8,280 nucleotides of DNA, from assembly GCA_025355915.1 (NCBI GenBank), contig JANXYT010000149.1:1-8280 (forward strand), written 5' to 3'. The DNA comes from Holophagaceae bacterium (GTDB taxonomy: Bacteria; Acidobacteriota; Holophagae; Holophagales; Holophagaceae). The notes below the pieces were generated by a model. That model was not told where the DNA came from. It saw only the letters and a list, made by a program, of their open reading frames with translations, and did not search any database. Below are positions 1 to 6,652 of the stretch, in pieces (the first letter of the stretch is position 1; the number at the start of each line of letters is the position of its first letter). A program made the translations under genes and the position numbers.

Positions 1-270
1 TGGGCATCGGCGAGCGCTGCGGCAACGTGGCCCTGGACCAGCTCATGATCAACCTGCACCTCATGGGCTTCACCAAGGGGGACCTGTCTGACCTGCCTGC
101 CCTGGCCGAGCGCGTGGCCGAGTTGGCGGGGATCTCCACACCACACAGTTCAGCCACGCGCTCGGCCAAGGCGGGCAGGTCCGAAAGGTCGCCCTTTGGG
201 AAGCCCATGAGGTGCAGGTTGATCATGAGCTGGTCCAGGGCCACGTTGCCGCAGCGCTCGCCGATGCCCA
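1..270. repeat. Imperfect inverted repeat, arms 1-125 and 146-270
   Basis: Base p in the left arm pairs with base 271-p in the right arm. I count 115 of 125 matches, with a 20-nt centre at 126-145. All mismatches lie in the inner part, at 72, 74, 80, 86, 89, 98, 102, 119, 122 and 123; the outer 71 bases are identical. Both arms are coding sequence of the DRE-TIM acyltransferase. The break is best placed at 121-126, because the minus-strand frame still gives plausible family sequence (VEIPAN) down to 122. The left arm may extend beyond the window. Confidence 0.85.
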
Positions 271-1021
271 GGATGCTGCCGTGGAGGCGATCCGCCCCGG
301 CCTCGAAGGCGGCGATGGCATTGGCCACGCCCAGGCCCCGGTCATTGTGGCCATGCCAATCAATGCGCACGGAGCGGTCCTTCACGACCTCGTCCTTGAT
401 GAAGCCCAGCAGCCGTCGCACCCCATCGGGCGTGGCGTGGCCGCAGGTGTCCGACAGGCAGATGGACTGGGCGCCCTCGTCCAGGGCGGCGCCATAGATG
501 GCCTTGAGGACCTGCGGCTGGGCCCGGGTGCTGTCCTCCGTCACCATCATCACGGGCACCTCGTGACGGCGGCAGAAAGCCACGGCCTTGCGGGCAGTAC
601 TCACCAGGAAGGCCAGGTCCCAGCCCTCCACATCCATACGGATGGGGCTGGAAGCTAAAAAGGCACCCGCCTCGAGAGGGATTCCCGCCCGCTGCTGGAT
701 CTCGGCCACCTGGACGAGATCCGCCTCCAGGGTTCGCACGGCCACATTGGGGCTGATGGGCAGGCGGTGGTCGCGGATCTCCACCATGAGCGCCTTCACC
801 GCCGCCAGAGCCTTGGGGCCCGCGCCCGGCATGCCCAGGTCCACGGCATCCACACCCAGCCGGGCCAGCCGATGGATCAAATCCCGCTTGGCGGCGATAT
901 CGGGGTCGCGGACAGAGGGACTCTGCAGCCCATCCCGCAGCGTTTCGTCGTTCAGAAGGGGAACTCGGGCGTCCTTCGGGGGAAGGCCGTTCCAGTCGTT
1001 GATCAGGTCGTCCAGGGTCAT
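2..1021 (-). CDS. DRE-TIM acyltransferase (2-isopropylmalate/homocitrate synthase-like), 3' end replaced by a fold-back
   Basis: This protein resembles the LeuA/NifV/citramalate synthase family, which condenses acetyl-CoA with a 2-oxo acid in the cytoplasm using a divalent metal. Visible motifs are DETLRDGLQSP at residues 25-35 (the DRE-TIM Arg-Asp), SDTCGHATPDG at 190-200, the metal ligands HGHND at 223-227, and GIGERCGN at 252-259. RDGLQ replaces the RDGEQ usual in LeuA, so the substrate cannot be assigned. The ATG at 1021 lies 7 nt after the ppx stop, with no strong Shine-Dalgarno, which suggests translation coupled to ppx. Residues 1-300, ending ELCGVEIPAN, look genuine. Below position 122 the frame stays open to the window edge, but it reads the antisense of an inverted copy of the same gene, so the last 40 or so residues are not family sequence. 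The rest of the barrel and the C-terminal part are missing, and the product is probably non-functional if the junction is real. Confidence 0.8.
   Translation of the reverse strand, partial: MTLDDLINDWNGLPPKDARVPLLNDETLRDGLQSPSVRDPDIAAKRDLIHRLARLGVDAVDLGMPGAGPKALAAVKALMVEIRDHRLPISPNVAVRTLEADLVQVAEIQQRAGIPLEAGAFLASSPIRMDVEGWDLAFLVSTARKAVAFCRRHEVPVMMVTEDSTRAQPQVLKAIYGAALDEGAQSICLSDTCGHATPDGVRRLLGFIKDEVVKDRSVRIDWHGHNDRGLGVANAIAAFEAGADRLHGSILGIGERCGNVALDQLMINLHLMGFPKGDLSDLPALAERVAELCGVEIPANSATRSARAGRSDRSPLVKPMRCRLIMSWSRATLPQRSPMP
3..125 (+). pseudogene. Inverted partial copy of the DRE-TIM acyltransferase
   Basis: On the plus strand these codons read GIGERCGNVALDQL and onward to RVAELAG. This is the same segment as residues 252-293 of the minus-strand gene. 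Positions 1-71 match that gene exactly. Between 72 and 123 there are 10 differences: two fall in one codon (Thr for Pro) and eight are silent. This is the pattern of a separately evolved functional allele or paralogue. The copy stops abruptly near 121-126, where the minus-strand gene begins in the opposite direction. Its 5' part lies outside the window, so it may be a fragment or the end of a full second gene. Confidence 0.6.
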
Positions 1022-1028
1022 GAGTACT

Positions 1029-2525
1029 TCAGGCTACGGTGACTTCCACCCGGCGGTCCAGCAGGGTTCCCAGGAGGGCGCCCTTCTCGAGAAAGGCCTC
1101 CATCTCCATATCCACCTCCCCGGCCGCATCCAGGATGACGTGCAGGCACTGGTCATCCACCTCGACGCTGAGGTGCTGCACGGCCTGGCGCCGCCGCCTG
1201 TCCAGGGCGTCGGCCCCGCGGAGGATGGCGGCCAGCTTGCGGACCACCTGCCGATGCCAGGGCGCCAGGGCCCGGAAGGCTTCGTGCTTCGCGTGATGGG
1301 GAGGTTTGCCCCGGTGGAAGCGCACCACCTGGGCCAAGAGATCCACTTCCTCAGGCCAGAAGCCGGGCAGGGCAGCGTTCCGGATCAGGTATTCACCGTG
1401 CTTGTGGTGGCTCTTCTCGGAAATGGAGAAGCCGATATCGTGCAGCCGGGCCGCGAAGGCCAGCCACTGACGCTCGGTATCGCCCAGTTCGAAGTGGGGC
1501 TGGAGGGCCTGGAACAGTTCATCGGACAACCGGGCCACCTGGCGGCTGTGGCCCGGGTCGGGATCCAGCCGGACCGCCAGTTGCTCGATGGAAGCCCGGC
1601 GGCGGTCCGCCAGGGGCGGGATGGCCGCGCCGCCGTGTTTGAGGGCCTCCCAGATCATCCCCTCGCGCATGCCCACGGGCAGGTGACGCAGGGGGGGGGT
1701 GCCCAGCCATTCCATCAGGGAGAGCGCCCAGATGGCCCCCACGTGGAGCACCTCGGCCCGCTTGGGATCCACACCCAGGCGCTCGACGCGCTGCTGGGTG
1801 TCCGCGCGCCAGAGCTTCAGGGTAAAGTCCCGCAGCTGTTCTGCGCTGAAGGCCTGGCCTGCCGCGGCGCCCTTGGCCAGAGCCTCCAGGGTGCCCGAGG
1901 TGCCCAGGATCAAGCTGGGTTCTGGTAATTCGGAGGGCAGGTCCTTGCGGGCCTTCTTGAGAATGCGGCGGATCAACCTTCGCAGCTGTTTGAGGTCATG
2001 GGCCGTGGGCGGATTGGCGGTTTGGGCGGCGTCCGCCAACCGTTGGATGCCCCAGGGCAGGGAGATGCTGGCGGCCACCCGCCCCCCCTGCACCCAGGTC
2101 AGCTCAGTACTGCCACCGCCAATATCAAGCAGGGTCACGGGTTCCTGGGGGAAGGGAATGGCGTGGGAGACGGCCTGGTGGATGAGCCGGGCTTCTTCCT
2201 CCCCCGAGATCACCTGGATGGGGATGCCCAGCGCCTCGGCCTCCATGACGAAGGCCTGGGCGTTCTTCGCATCGCGCAGGGCGGCGGTGCCGCAGGCCAT
2301 GATGGTCTCGCAGCCGAAATCCCGGATGGTCCTTGCCATCTGGGCAAGGGCATCCAGGCCAGCCCGGAACGCCTCGGGGCCGATCTCGCCGGACTTCGCT
2401 TCGCCCTGGGCCAGGCGCACCATAGCCTTATCCCGGGCCAGCACATGCTGGCCGCCCATGGGGTCGGCCTCCACCACCACCAGGTGAATGGAGTTCGACC
2501 CGACATCGACAGCGGCGATTCGCAT
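1029..2525 (-). CDS. ppx: Ppx/GppA-family phosphatase with C-terminal HD domain
   Basis: The 498-residue product belongs to the exopolyphosphatase / guanosine pentaphosphate phosphatase family. Its members release phosphate from polyphosphate or from pppGpp in the cytoplasm; sequence alone does not separate the two activities. An ASKHA-type fold is marked by DVGSNSIHLVVVE at residues 7-19, a glutamate-rich SGEEEAR near 108-113, the phosphate loop DIGGGSTE at 134-141 and GTSGT at 208-212. GMREGMIWE follows at 285-293. An HD-type helical domain follows, with ARLHDIG at 359-365 and the His-rich SHHKHGE at 372-378. The length of about 500 residues fits the long, HD-containing Ppx form. The start is the ATG at 2525, which matches the expected N-terminus exactly, although no strong Shine-Dalgarno precedes it. 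A run of nine C residues on the coding strand (1691-1699) encodes part of GTPPL. Confidence 0.93.
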   Translation of the reverse strand: MRIAAVDVGSNSIHLVVVEADPMGGQHVLARDKAMVRLAQGEAKSGEIGPEAFRAGLDALAQMARTIRDFGCETIMACGTAALRDAKNAQAFVMEAEALGIPIQVISGEEEARLIHQAVSHAIPFPQEPVTLLDIGGGSTELTWVQGGRVAASISLPWGIQRLADAAQTANPPTAHDLKQLRRLIRRILKKARKDLPSELPEPSLILGTSGTLEALAKGAAAGQAFSAEQLRDFTLKLWRADTQQRVERLGVDPKRAEVLHVGAIWALSLMEWLGTPPLRHLPVGMREGMIWEALKHGGAAIPPLADRRRASIEQLAVRLDPDPGHSRQVARLSDELFQALQPHFELGDTERQWLAFAARLHDIGFSISEKSHHKHGEYLIRNAALPGFWPEEVDLLAQVVRFHRGKPPHHAKHEAFRALAPWHRQVVRKLAAILRGADALDRRRRQAVQHLSVEVDDQCLHVILDAAGEVDMEMEAFLEKGALLGTLLDRRVEVTVA

Positions 2526-2578
2526 GGGACGATTGTGGTCCCTGCGGCCGCCACAACCACCGGAATCTTGGAGGAATC

Positions 2579-3508
2579 TTGCTCCGACACCTGATCAGCC
2601 TTTTGCTCGTGTTACCGCTTGCCGCGCAGAAGGTGGCCCTGAGCCTGGATGATGCGCCCTTCCTGCGGCCCGCGCCCCACATGGCCGCGCCGGCCCAGCA
2701 TCTGGCGATGCGGAAGACCCTGAGGGACCGGAAAGTACAGGCCATCCTGTTCGCCAACGGCGTGAACGGCGGCGACACCCCCGAAGGTAAGGCCATCCTC
2801 CAGGCCTGGGGCGAAGCCGGACACCTGATTGCCAACCACAGCTATAGCCACTGGGACTTGAACCGCGACGAGGTGACTCTGGACGCGTACGAGGCGGATG
2901 TCCTGAAGGGCGAGGCTCTCATCCGGGCTCTTCCGGGCTTCACGAAGCGGTACCGCTACCCCTTCCTGCGAGCGGGAAACACCGTGGCCAAGCGGGATGG
3001 GTTCTACGCGTTCCTGGCGGCGCGGGGCGACGCCATCGGCCACGTCAGCATCGACACGGCAGACTACCTGCTGGACGAGCGCCTGCGGAAGCGTCTGGAG
3101 GAGGAACCCTGGGCTGATACCGCCCCTTACCGTGACCTCTACCTGAAGCACCTCTGGGCCTGTGCCCGCTTCTATGATGCCTGGAGCAGAGAAGTCTTCG
3201 GCCGCGAGATCCCCCACGTCATCCTCCTGCACAGCCGTCTGCTCAACGGCCTCTTCCTGGGCGATGTCATCGACTTCTTCCGCGTTAAAGGTTGGACCTG
3301 GGTCTCGCCCGCCGAAGCCTTCAAGGATCCGGCCTACGCGCTCATGCCGAAGAACCTGCCGGGTGGCGAGGCCTTGGCTGACGCCGTCTCAGCCGAACGC
3401 GGCCAGCCGGGTTTCGTGAAGGCCTGGCGCGCCAACAGCACGGACCCGGACGACCTGCTGTTCTCCGAACGGCGCCTGTCGGAGCGGATGGATCAGCTGG
3501 GGCTGTGA
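2579..3508 (+). CDS. Secreted polysaccharide deacetylase (NodB-homology, CE4-like)
   Basis: The 309-residue product resembles metal-dependent deacetylases that remove N- or O-acetyl groups from cell-wall or extracellular polysaccharides. A short signal peptide ends near LPLAA at residue 16, and the mature protein probably begins at QKVALS. The NodB motifs appear in order: SLDDAP at 22-27 (catalytic Asp pair, in place of the usual TFDDGP), NHSYSH at 86-91 (metal-binding His pair), RYPFLR at 126-131, DTADYLLD at 159-166, and ILLH with His218 at 215-218. About 70 residues follow the core. The start is TTG at 2579, chosen because GGAGG at 2570-2574 lies 4 nt upstream and because the signal peptide needs it. 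The gene diverges from ppx with only 53 bp between starts, so their promoters must overlap or lie inside the neighbouring gene. The natural substrate is unknown. Confidence 0.85.
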   Translation: MLRHLISLLLVLPLAAQKVALSLDDAPFLRPAPHMAAPAQHLAMRKTLRDRKVQAILFANGVNGGDTPEGKAILQAWGEAGHLIANHSYSHWDLNRDEVTLDAYEADVLKGEALIRALPGFTKRYRYPFLRAGNTVAKRDGFYAFLAARGDAIGHVSIDTADYLLDERLRKRLEEEPWADTAPYRDLYLKHLWACARFYDAWSREVFGREIPHVILLHSRLLNGLFLGDVIDFFRVKGWTWVSPAEAFKDPAYALMPKNLPGGEALADAVSAERGQPGFVKAWRANSTDPDDLLFSERRLSERMDQLGL

Positions 3509-3566
3509 ACTCGGTGCCACCCGTGGTGGAATGGGGAGATATCCATCCACAAACAAGGAGCCTCAC

Positions 3567-4730
3567 ATGTTCCACCGCTGGTGTATCGGATTGATCCTCG
3601 GCTCGAGCCTGATGGCAGGGCAGCCCTCCCAGCCGCGCACCCAGGCCTGGGTGCTGGCGCTGGATGGCCGCGGTGGGATGGTGGGTGACCTGAAGCCGGA
3701 CGAGATCAGGGTGATGATCGACGGGAAGGTCCGTCCCATGGTCCAGGTGAAGACGCCGGCCCAGACTGCGGATGCCCCCCAGTCCTGGGTCCTGGTATTC
3801 GAGCCCATTCGCGACACGAACATGCGAACCACGGCGTTTGTGGCCGCTGCTGATTTCCTTACGAAGGTACCCGAGGGGGACCGGGTATTCATTGTGGCGC
3901 GGGGGAAGGATTCCCTGGAGTCGTTGATGCCGGGGTTCTCCGTTCGGCGCGGCCTGTGGGCAGAGTCCCTGGCGAAAGTTCCCGACATGCTTCCTGAGAG
4001 CCTGGTGGGCATGCCCAAAGAGACCCTCCAAGGGGCAGGATTCCAGGCCGCCTTCACGGACGCCTCCGATGGCGCGCCGGGACAGGCTGCCCTGAACGCC
4101 CTGCTGGCGCGCTTCAAGGCCGGTATTTCAGGCTGGGCCAGGGGCACCAACGATCAGCGGGGCATCAACGTCCTTGACCGCCTCCAATTCAACAGCCCCA
4201 CGTTCGTCACCGGCATGCTCGCCACCATTACACGGGAATCGAAGGCCCTCGGGTCCGTCCTCGACCTGGTGGCGACCGTGCAGGGCCAAAAGCACGTGAT
4301 CGTCTTCTCGCGCTGCGAATCCGATGACATGACCCATCCAAGCGTCAAACGGGCCATGACCCAGGTTTTCAAGCGTGAGAAGGGCGATGCGGGTGGACCG
4401 GCAGAATCCGCCGAACTCGCCACCCGGGACATGACCATCCTCCAGAGGGACCTGAAGGCCAAGGCCGTGACCGCCGGCGTCACCTTGTATTCCGTGGCAG
4501 GTCCAGGCCAGAACGTTCTGGGGCACATCGGGACCATAGCGCCCGCCACCGGCGGGTTCGCGTTCCCCTTGAATTCAGGTATAGATGCCCAGTTCGGACA
4601 GGGAATCCAGGTCTTCGGTTCCAGATACCTCGTGCAGTGGACCGAGGATGGGGCACCAAGTGGGCCGGTCTCACTGGACATCAGCACCACGCGCAAGGAC
4701 GTGAAGGTGATCGCGCAGACGCTGCGATAG
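3567..4730 (+). CDS. Secreted VWFA-related protein (acidobacterial type)
   Basis: The 387-residue product resembles the secreted VWFA-related proteins abundant in Acidobacteriota, whose function is mostly unknown. The chosen start is the ATG at 3567, which has AAGGAG at 3555-3560 six bases upstream and opens a signal peptide (MFHRWCIGLILGSSLMAG, cleavage near residue 18). An upstream in-frame ATG at 3531 would put 12 polar residues before that peptide and is less likely. The order fits the family: an N-terminal beta segment with the phrase LKPDEIRVMIDGK (42-54), a von Willebrand A-like core from about 73 (SWVLVFEP, then GDRVFIVA), KHVIVFSRC at 242-250, GVTLYSVAGPG at 304-314, TGGFAF at 328-333 and a C-terminal beta domain ending in VKVIAQTLR. 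The DxSxS metal site expected after the first strand is not visible; FEPIRDTN stands there. It follows the deacetylase by 58 bp and may be co-transcribed with it. Confidence 0.75.
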   Translation: MFHRWCIGLILGSSLMAGQPSQPRTQAWVLALDGRGGMVGDLKPDEIRVMIDGKVRPMVQVKTPAQTADAPQSWVLVFEPIRDTNMRTTAFVAAADFLTKVPEGDRVFIVARGKDSLESLMPGFSVRRGLWAESLAKVPDMLPESLVGMPKETLQGAGFQAAFTDASDGAPGQAALNALLARFKAGISGWARGTNDQRGINVLDRLQFNSPTFVTGMLATITRESKALGSVLDLVATVQGQKHVIVFSRCESDDMTHPSVKRAMTQVFKREKGDAGGPAESAELATRDMTILQRDLKAKAVTAGVTLYSVAGPGQNVLGHIGTIAPATGGFAFPLNSGIDAQFGQGIQVFGSRYLVQWTEDGAPSGPVSLDISTTRKDVKVIAQTLR

Positions 4731-4750
4731 AAGCCGGGTTCCGATAAAGT

Positions 4751-4764
4751 ACGAATTGATTCGT
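4751..4764. promoter_or_regulatory. Operator 1, ACGAAT-N2-ATTCGT
   Basis: ACGAATTGATTCGT is an inverted repeat with two 6-bp half-sites and a TG centre. It lies just upstream of the -35 element, and its last base is the first T of TTGACA. It matches operator 2 except at one centre base. It is the likely binding site for the BlaI-family repressor encoded just downstream. The assignment rests on position and symmetry, not on a known consensus. Confidence 0.75.
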
Positions 4765-4792
4765 TGACAAATTACGAATCGATTCGTATGTT
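4764..4792 (+). promoter_or_regulatory. Sigma70-type promoter of the blaI-M56 operon
   Basis: A consensus -35 TTGACA (4764-4769) is followed by a 17-bp spacer and a -10 TATGTT (4787-4792, four of six consensus bases). Transcription should start near 4799-4800, leaving a leader of about 17 nt. GGAGG at 4808-4812 lies 4 nt before the ATG at 4817. Operator 1 touches the -35 and operator 2 fills most of the spacer and reaches the -10, so a bound repressor should block RNA polymerase. Confidence 0.8.
4773..4788. promoter_or_regulatory. Operator 2, perfect 16-bp palindrome
   Basis: TACGAATCGATTCGTA is a perfect palindrome inside the spacer of the promoter and overlapping the start of the -10 element. 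Its core, ACGAAT-CG-ATTCGT, repeats operator 1. The two centres are 23 bp apart, close to two helical turns, so two repressor dimers could bind on roughly the same face of the DNA. Confidence 0.8.
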
Positions 4793-4816
4793 GTCTCCAG
4801 ACCCCCTGGAGGCCCC

Positions 4817-5203
4817 ATGCCCACCGCGCCCATTCGCCCGTCCGATGGTGAGCTCGCCATCTTGCGGGTCCTGTGGTCGCGGGGTTTCTCGACCGTACGG
4901 GACGTGCATACCGAACTGTCGAAGGACCGGGACATGGGCTATACCACCGTGCTGAAGCTCATGCAGATCATGGTGGAAAAGGGCCTGGTGGCACGGGACG
5001 AGCGCGCGCGTTCCCACACCTACCGGCCGCTCCAGGGCGAAGCCGAAACCCAGCGCTGCCTGCTGAAGGAGCTGTTGCACAAGGCCTTCGGTGGCAGCCG
5101 CAGGGAGCTCGTCCTGCAGGCCCTCGAATCGGAGCCCGCCTCCGCCGAGGAACTGGAGGACATCCGGGCAATGTTGAACGAAGCCAAGGGGAGGATGCAA
5201 TGA
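4817..5203 (+). CDS. BlaI/MecI/CopY-family transcriptional repressor
   Basis: The 128-residue length is typical of the BlaI/MecI/CopY family. The N-terminal winged helix includes LSDGELAILRVLWSRG-like sequence (residues 8-23), the recognition region STVRDVHTELS (25-35) and the hallmark MGYTTVLKLMQIMVEKGLVARDERARSHTYRP (40-71). The C-terminal helices (76-120) should form the dimer. The repressor acts on DNA in the cytoplasm and is normally removed when its partner membrane peptidase is activated. The ATG at 4817 has GGAGG 4 nt upstream and agrees with the family N-terminus. Its stop overlaps the next start as ATGA, so the two proteins are translationally coupled. The twin palindromes overlapping its promoter point to autorepression. 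The true target genes cannot be told from this window, so no specific symbol is given. Confidence 0.92.
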   Translation: MPTAPIRPSDGELAILRVLWSRGFSTVRDVHTELSKDRDMGYTTVLKLMQIMVEKGLVARDERARSHTYRPLQGEAETQRCLLKELLHKAFGGSRRELVLQALESEPASAEELEDIRAMLNEAKGRMQ

Positions 5204-6513
5204 ACGACCTGGCCTCCATCCCCTTGCTTCAGGCCATCGGTTGGGCCCTGCTCCACAGCCTCTGGCAGGGCGCGCTGCTGGCCCTGCTCGCGGCGGTAGC
5301 GCTCCGTCTGACGCGATACCGATCTGCAGAACTCCGCTACGCCATCACCTCGGGAACCCTCGGACTGTTGGTCCTCGCCTTCGCGGGAACCTTGCTCTGG
5401 GTCTCAGGTGGTGGCGACCCGCTGCCTGCCGTCGATGCCGTGCTGATCGTCCCCGTGGGCGAGGGGTCCGGCATCGGTGGCTGGATACCCCGGCTGCGCT
5501 TCATTCTCGGGCCCTGGATCCCCTGGCTGTTCCTGGCCTGGATCCTGGGGTTCAGCCTCCGGGTAGCGCAGATGGGACGGGCCGTGGCCTGGCTTTACGG
5601 GCCCTGCCTCGGCAGCCTCCAGCCCCCGCCCGCCGAATGGCTGGCACGGTTCGAGGCGCTGCGTGTCCGCAGCCAGGTGCGGATTCCGGTCCGTCTGGGG
5701 CTTTCCGACCAGGTGGATTCCCTCGTGGTGCTGGGCTGGCTCAAGCCCGTGGTGCTTATGCCAGCGGCAGCCCTGATGGCCCTTTCTCCCGAAGGCCTCG
5801 AGGCGCTTCTGACCCACGAGCTGGCCCATATCCGCCGCGGGGATTTCCTCGCGAATATCCTCCAGACCTTTGCTGAAGCCCTGCTGTTCTACCACCCCGC
5901 CGTCTGGTGGCTCTCCCGGCGCATCCGCCAGGAGCGCGAGCACTGCTGCGACGATGCCGCCGTGCAGGCCTGTGGCGATCCGATCCTCTATGCCTCCGCC
6001 CTCGCCTGGCTGGAGGAACTCCGCATCCATCCCAAGCCCATTCCCGTTCTGGCCCCCGCGGCCAGTGGAGGCCGACTCATGTTCCGCATCCAACGCCTTC
6101 TGCACCCCCGAACCACTCAAAGTCCGGTCTCGCCTGTGGCCGCACTCATTCCCGCCCTTCTCCTGGTGGCAACCCTTGGAGCGGCCACCTTGTCCGCCTC
6201 CGGCCCAACGAAGCCGGCCCAGACGGCGGGTCCCGTGGAAATGGACTTTTCGAAAATCCGCGTCAAGCATCAGCCGGAGGCTCCGGCCTATCCTCCCGAG
6301 GCCAAGGCCCAGCGCATCCAAGGCACCGTGGTGGTGGTGGTCACCATTGACGTGGATGGCAAGGTCACCGACGCCAAGGCCATTTCTGGTCCAGCAGAAC
6401 TCCATCCCTGCGCCGTGGACTACGCCAAGTCCTGGGAATTTGACCCCGCCAGGGTGAAAGGGAAGCCCGTGCCCGCCCGCTTCAAACTAACGATGCCATT
6501 TCGTTTGAAGTGA
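5200..6513 (+). CDS. M56 (BlaR1-like) membrane metallopeptidase with C-terminal TonB domain
   Basis: The 437-residue product is predicted to be an inner-membrane zinc peptidase paired with the upstream repressor. Hydrophobic segments lie at about 15-37, 51-68, 103-122 and 313-332. The M56 domain holds the zinc-binding HELAH at 206-210 within a cytoplasmic-type loop, followed by QEREHCCDDAAV at 244-255, which should supply the third ligand. After the last membrane segment, residues 356-437 form a TonB C-terminal-like domain: PEAPAYPPEAKAQRIQGTV, a VDGKV turn, the CAVDYAKSWEFDPA helix and a final beta strand. BlaR1 itself has a penicillin-binding sensor domain there, and none is present here. 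The start is the ATG of the ATGA overlap with the repressor; a longer upstream reading frame is only antisense-free read-through of the repressor region. A perfect hairpin follows the stop. The signal sensed is unknown. Confidence 0.88.
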   Translation: MNDLASIPLLQAIGWALLHSLWQGALLALLAAVALRLTRYRSAELRYAITSGTLGLLVLAFAGTLLWVSGGGDPLPAVDAVLIVPVGEGSGIGGWIPRLRFILGPWIPWLFLAWILGFSLRVAQMGRAVAWLYGPCLGSLQPPPAEWLARFEALRVRSQVRIPVRLGLSDQVDSLVVLGWLKPVVLMPAAALMALSPEGLEALLTHELAHIRRGDFLANILQTFAEALLFYHPAVWWLSRRIRQEREHCCDDAAVQACGDPILYASALAWLEELRIHPKPIPVLAPAASGGRLMFRIQRLLHPRTTQSPVSPVAALIPALLLVATLGAATLSASGPTKPAQTAGPVEMDFSKIRVKHQPEAPAYPPEAKAQRIQGTVVVVVTIDVDGKVTDAKAISGPAELHPCAVDYAKSWEFDPARVKGKPVPARFKLTMPFRLK

Positions 6514-6527
6514 GGCTTTTCACCCCC

Positions 6528-6559
6528 GAGCAAAAGGGGCCATCCGGCCCCTTTTGCTC
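6528..6559. terminator. Intrinsic terminator after the blaI-M56 operon
   Basis: A perfect 14-bp stem (GAGCAAAAGGGGCC / GGCCCCTTTTGCTC) with the loop ATCC begins 15 nt after the M56 stop. The TTTT tract forms part of the 3' arm, pairs with AAAA in the 5' arm, and is followed by GCTC rather than by more T. The symmetry would allow it to work in both directions. It separates the operon from the SCP2 gene. Confidence 0.75.
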
Positions 6560-6652
6560 GCCGAGAAAGACAGGAATGAACCTGACCTCCGGTAACCGTT
6601 GCGTGAGCGCTGGACGCCCGGCCATGCTCGATCCACATTCCGAGGTGATCCC

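Noticed and set aside
588..1928. Long plus-strand open frame (446 codons) across ppx and the acyltransferase
   Set aside because: It lies antisense to two genes with clear family motifs, is low-complexity and Arg/Gly/Pro-rich, and shows no domain. It is a shadow frame of GC-rich DNA.
3342..4031. 229-codon minus-strand frame
   Set aside because: It overlaps the ends of two signal-peptide-bearing plus-strand genes and shows no domain or ribosome site.
5404..6405. 333-codon minus-strand frame
   Set aside because: It is antisense to the M56-TonB gene and rich in Gly and His with no recognisable motif; the plus-strand gene has HELAH and the TonB domain.
6480..6510. CTTCAAAC / GTTTGAAG inverted repeat at the end of the M56 gene
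   Set aside because: Both arms are coding (RFKL and FRLK) and only 8 bp long with a 15-nt loop. It could compete with the terminator, but nothing supports a function.
4817..6513. Beta-lactam resistance locus
   Set aside because: The repressor and M56 peptidase resemble BlaI/BlaR1, but the peptidase lacks the penicillin-binding sensor and no beta-lactamase or resistant PBP gene is present.
6599..6628. TTGCGT with CATGCT as a promoter for the SCP2 gene
   Set aside because: The matches to -35 and -10 are poor and the spacing is 18 bp; such pairs arise often by chance.
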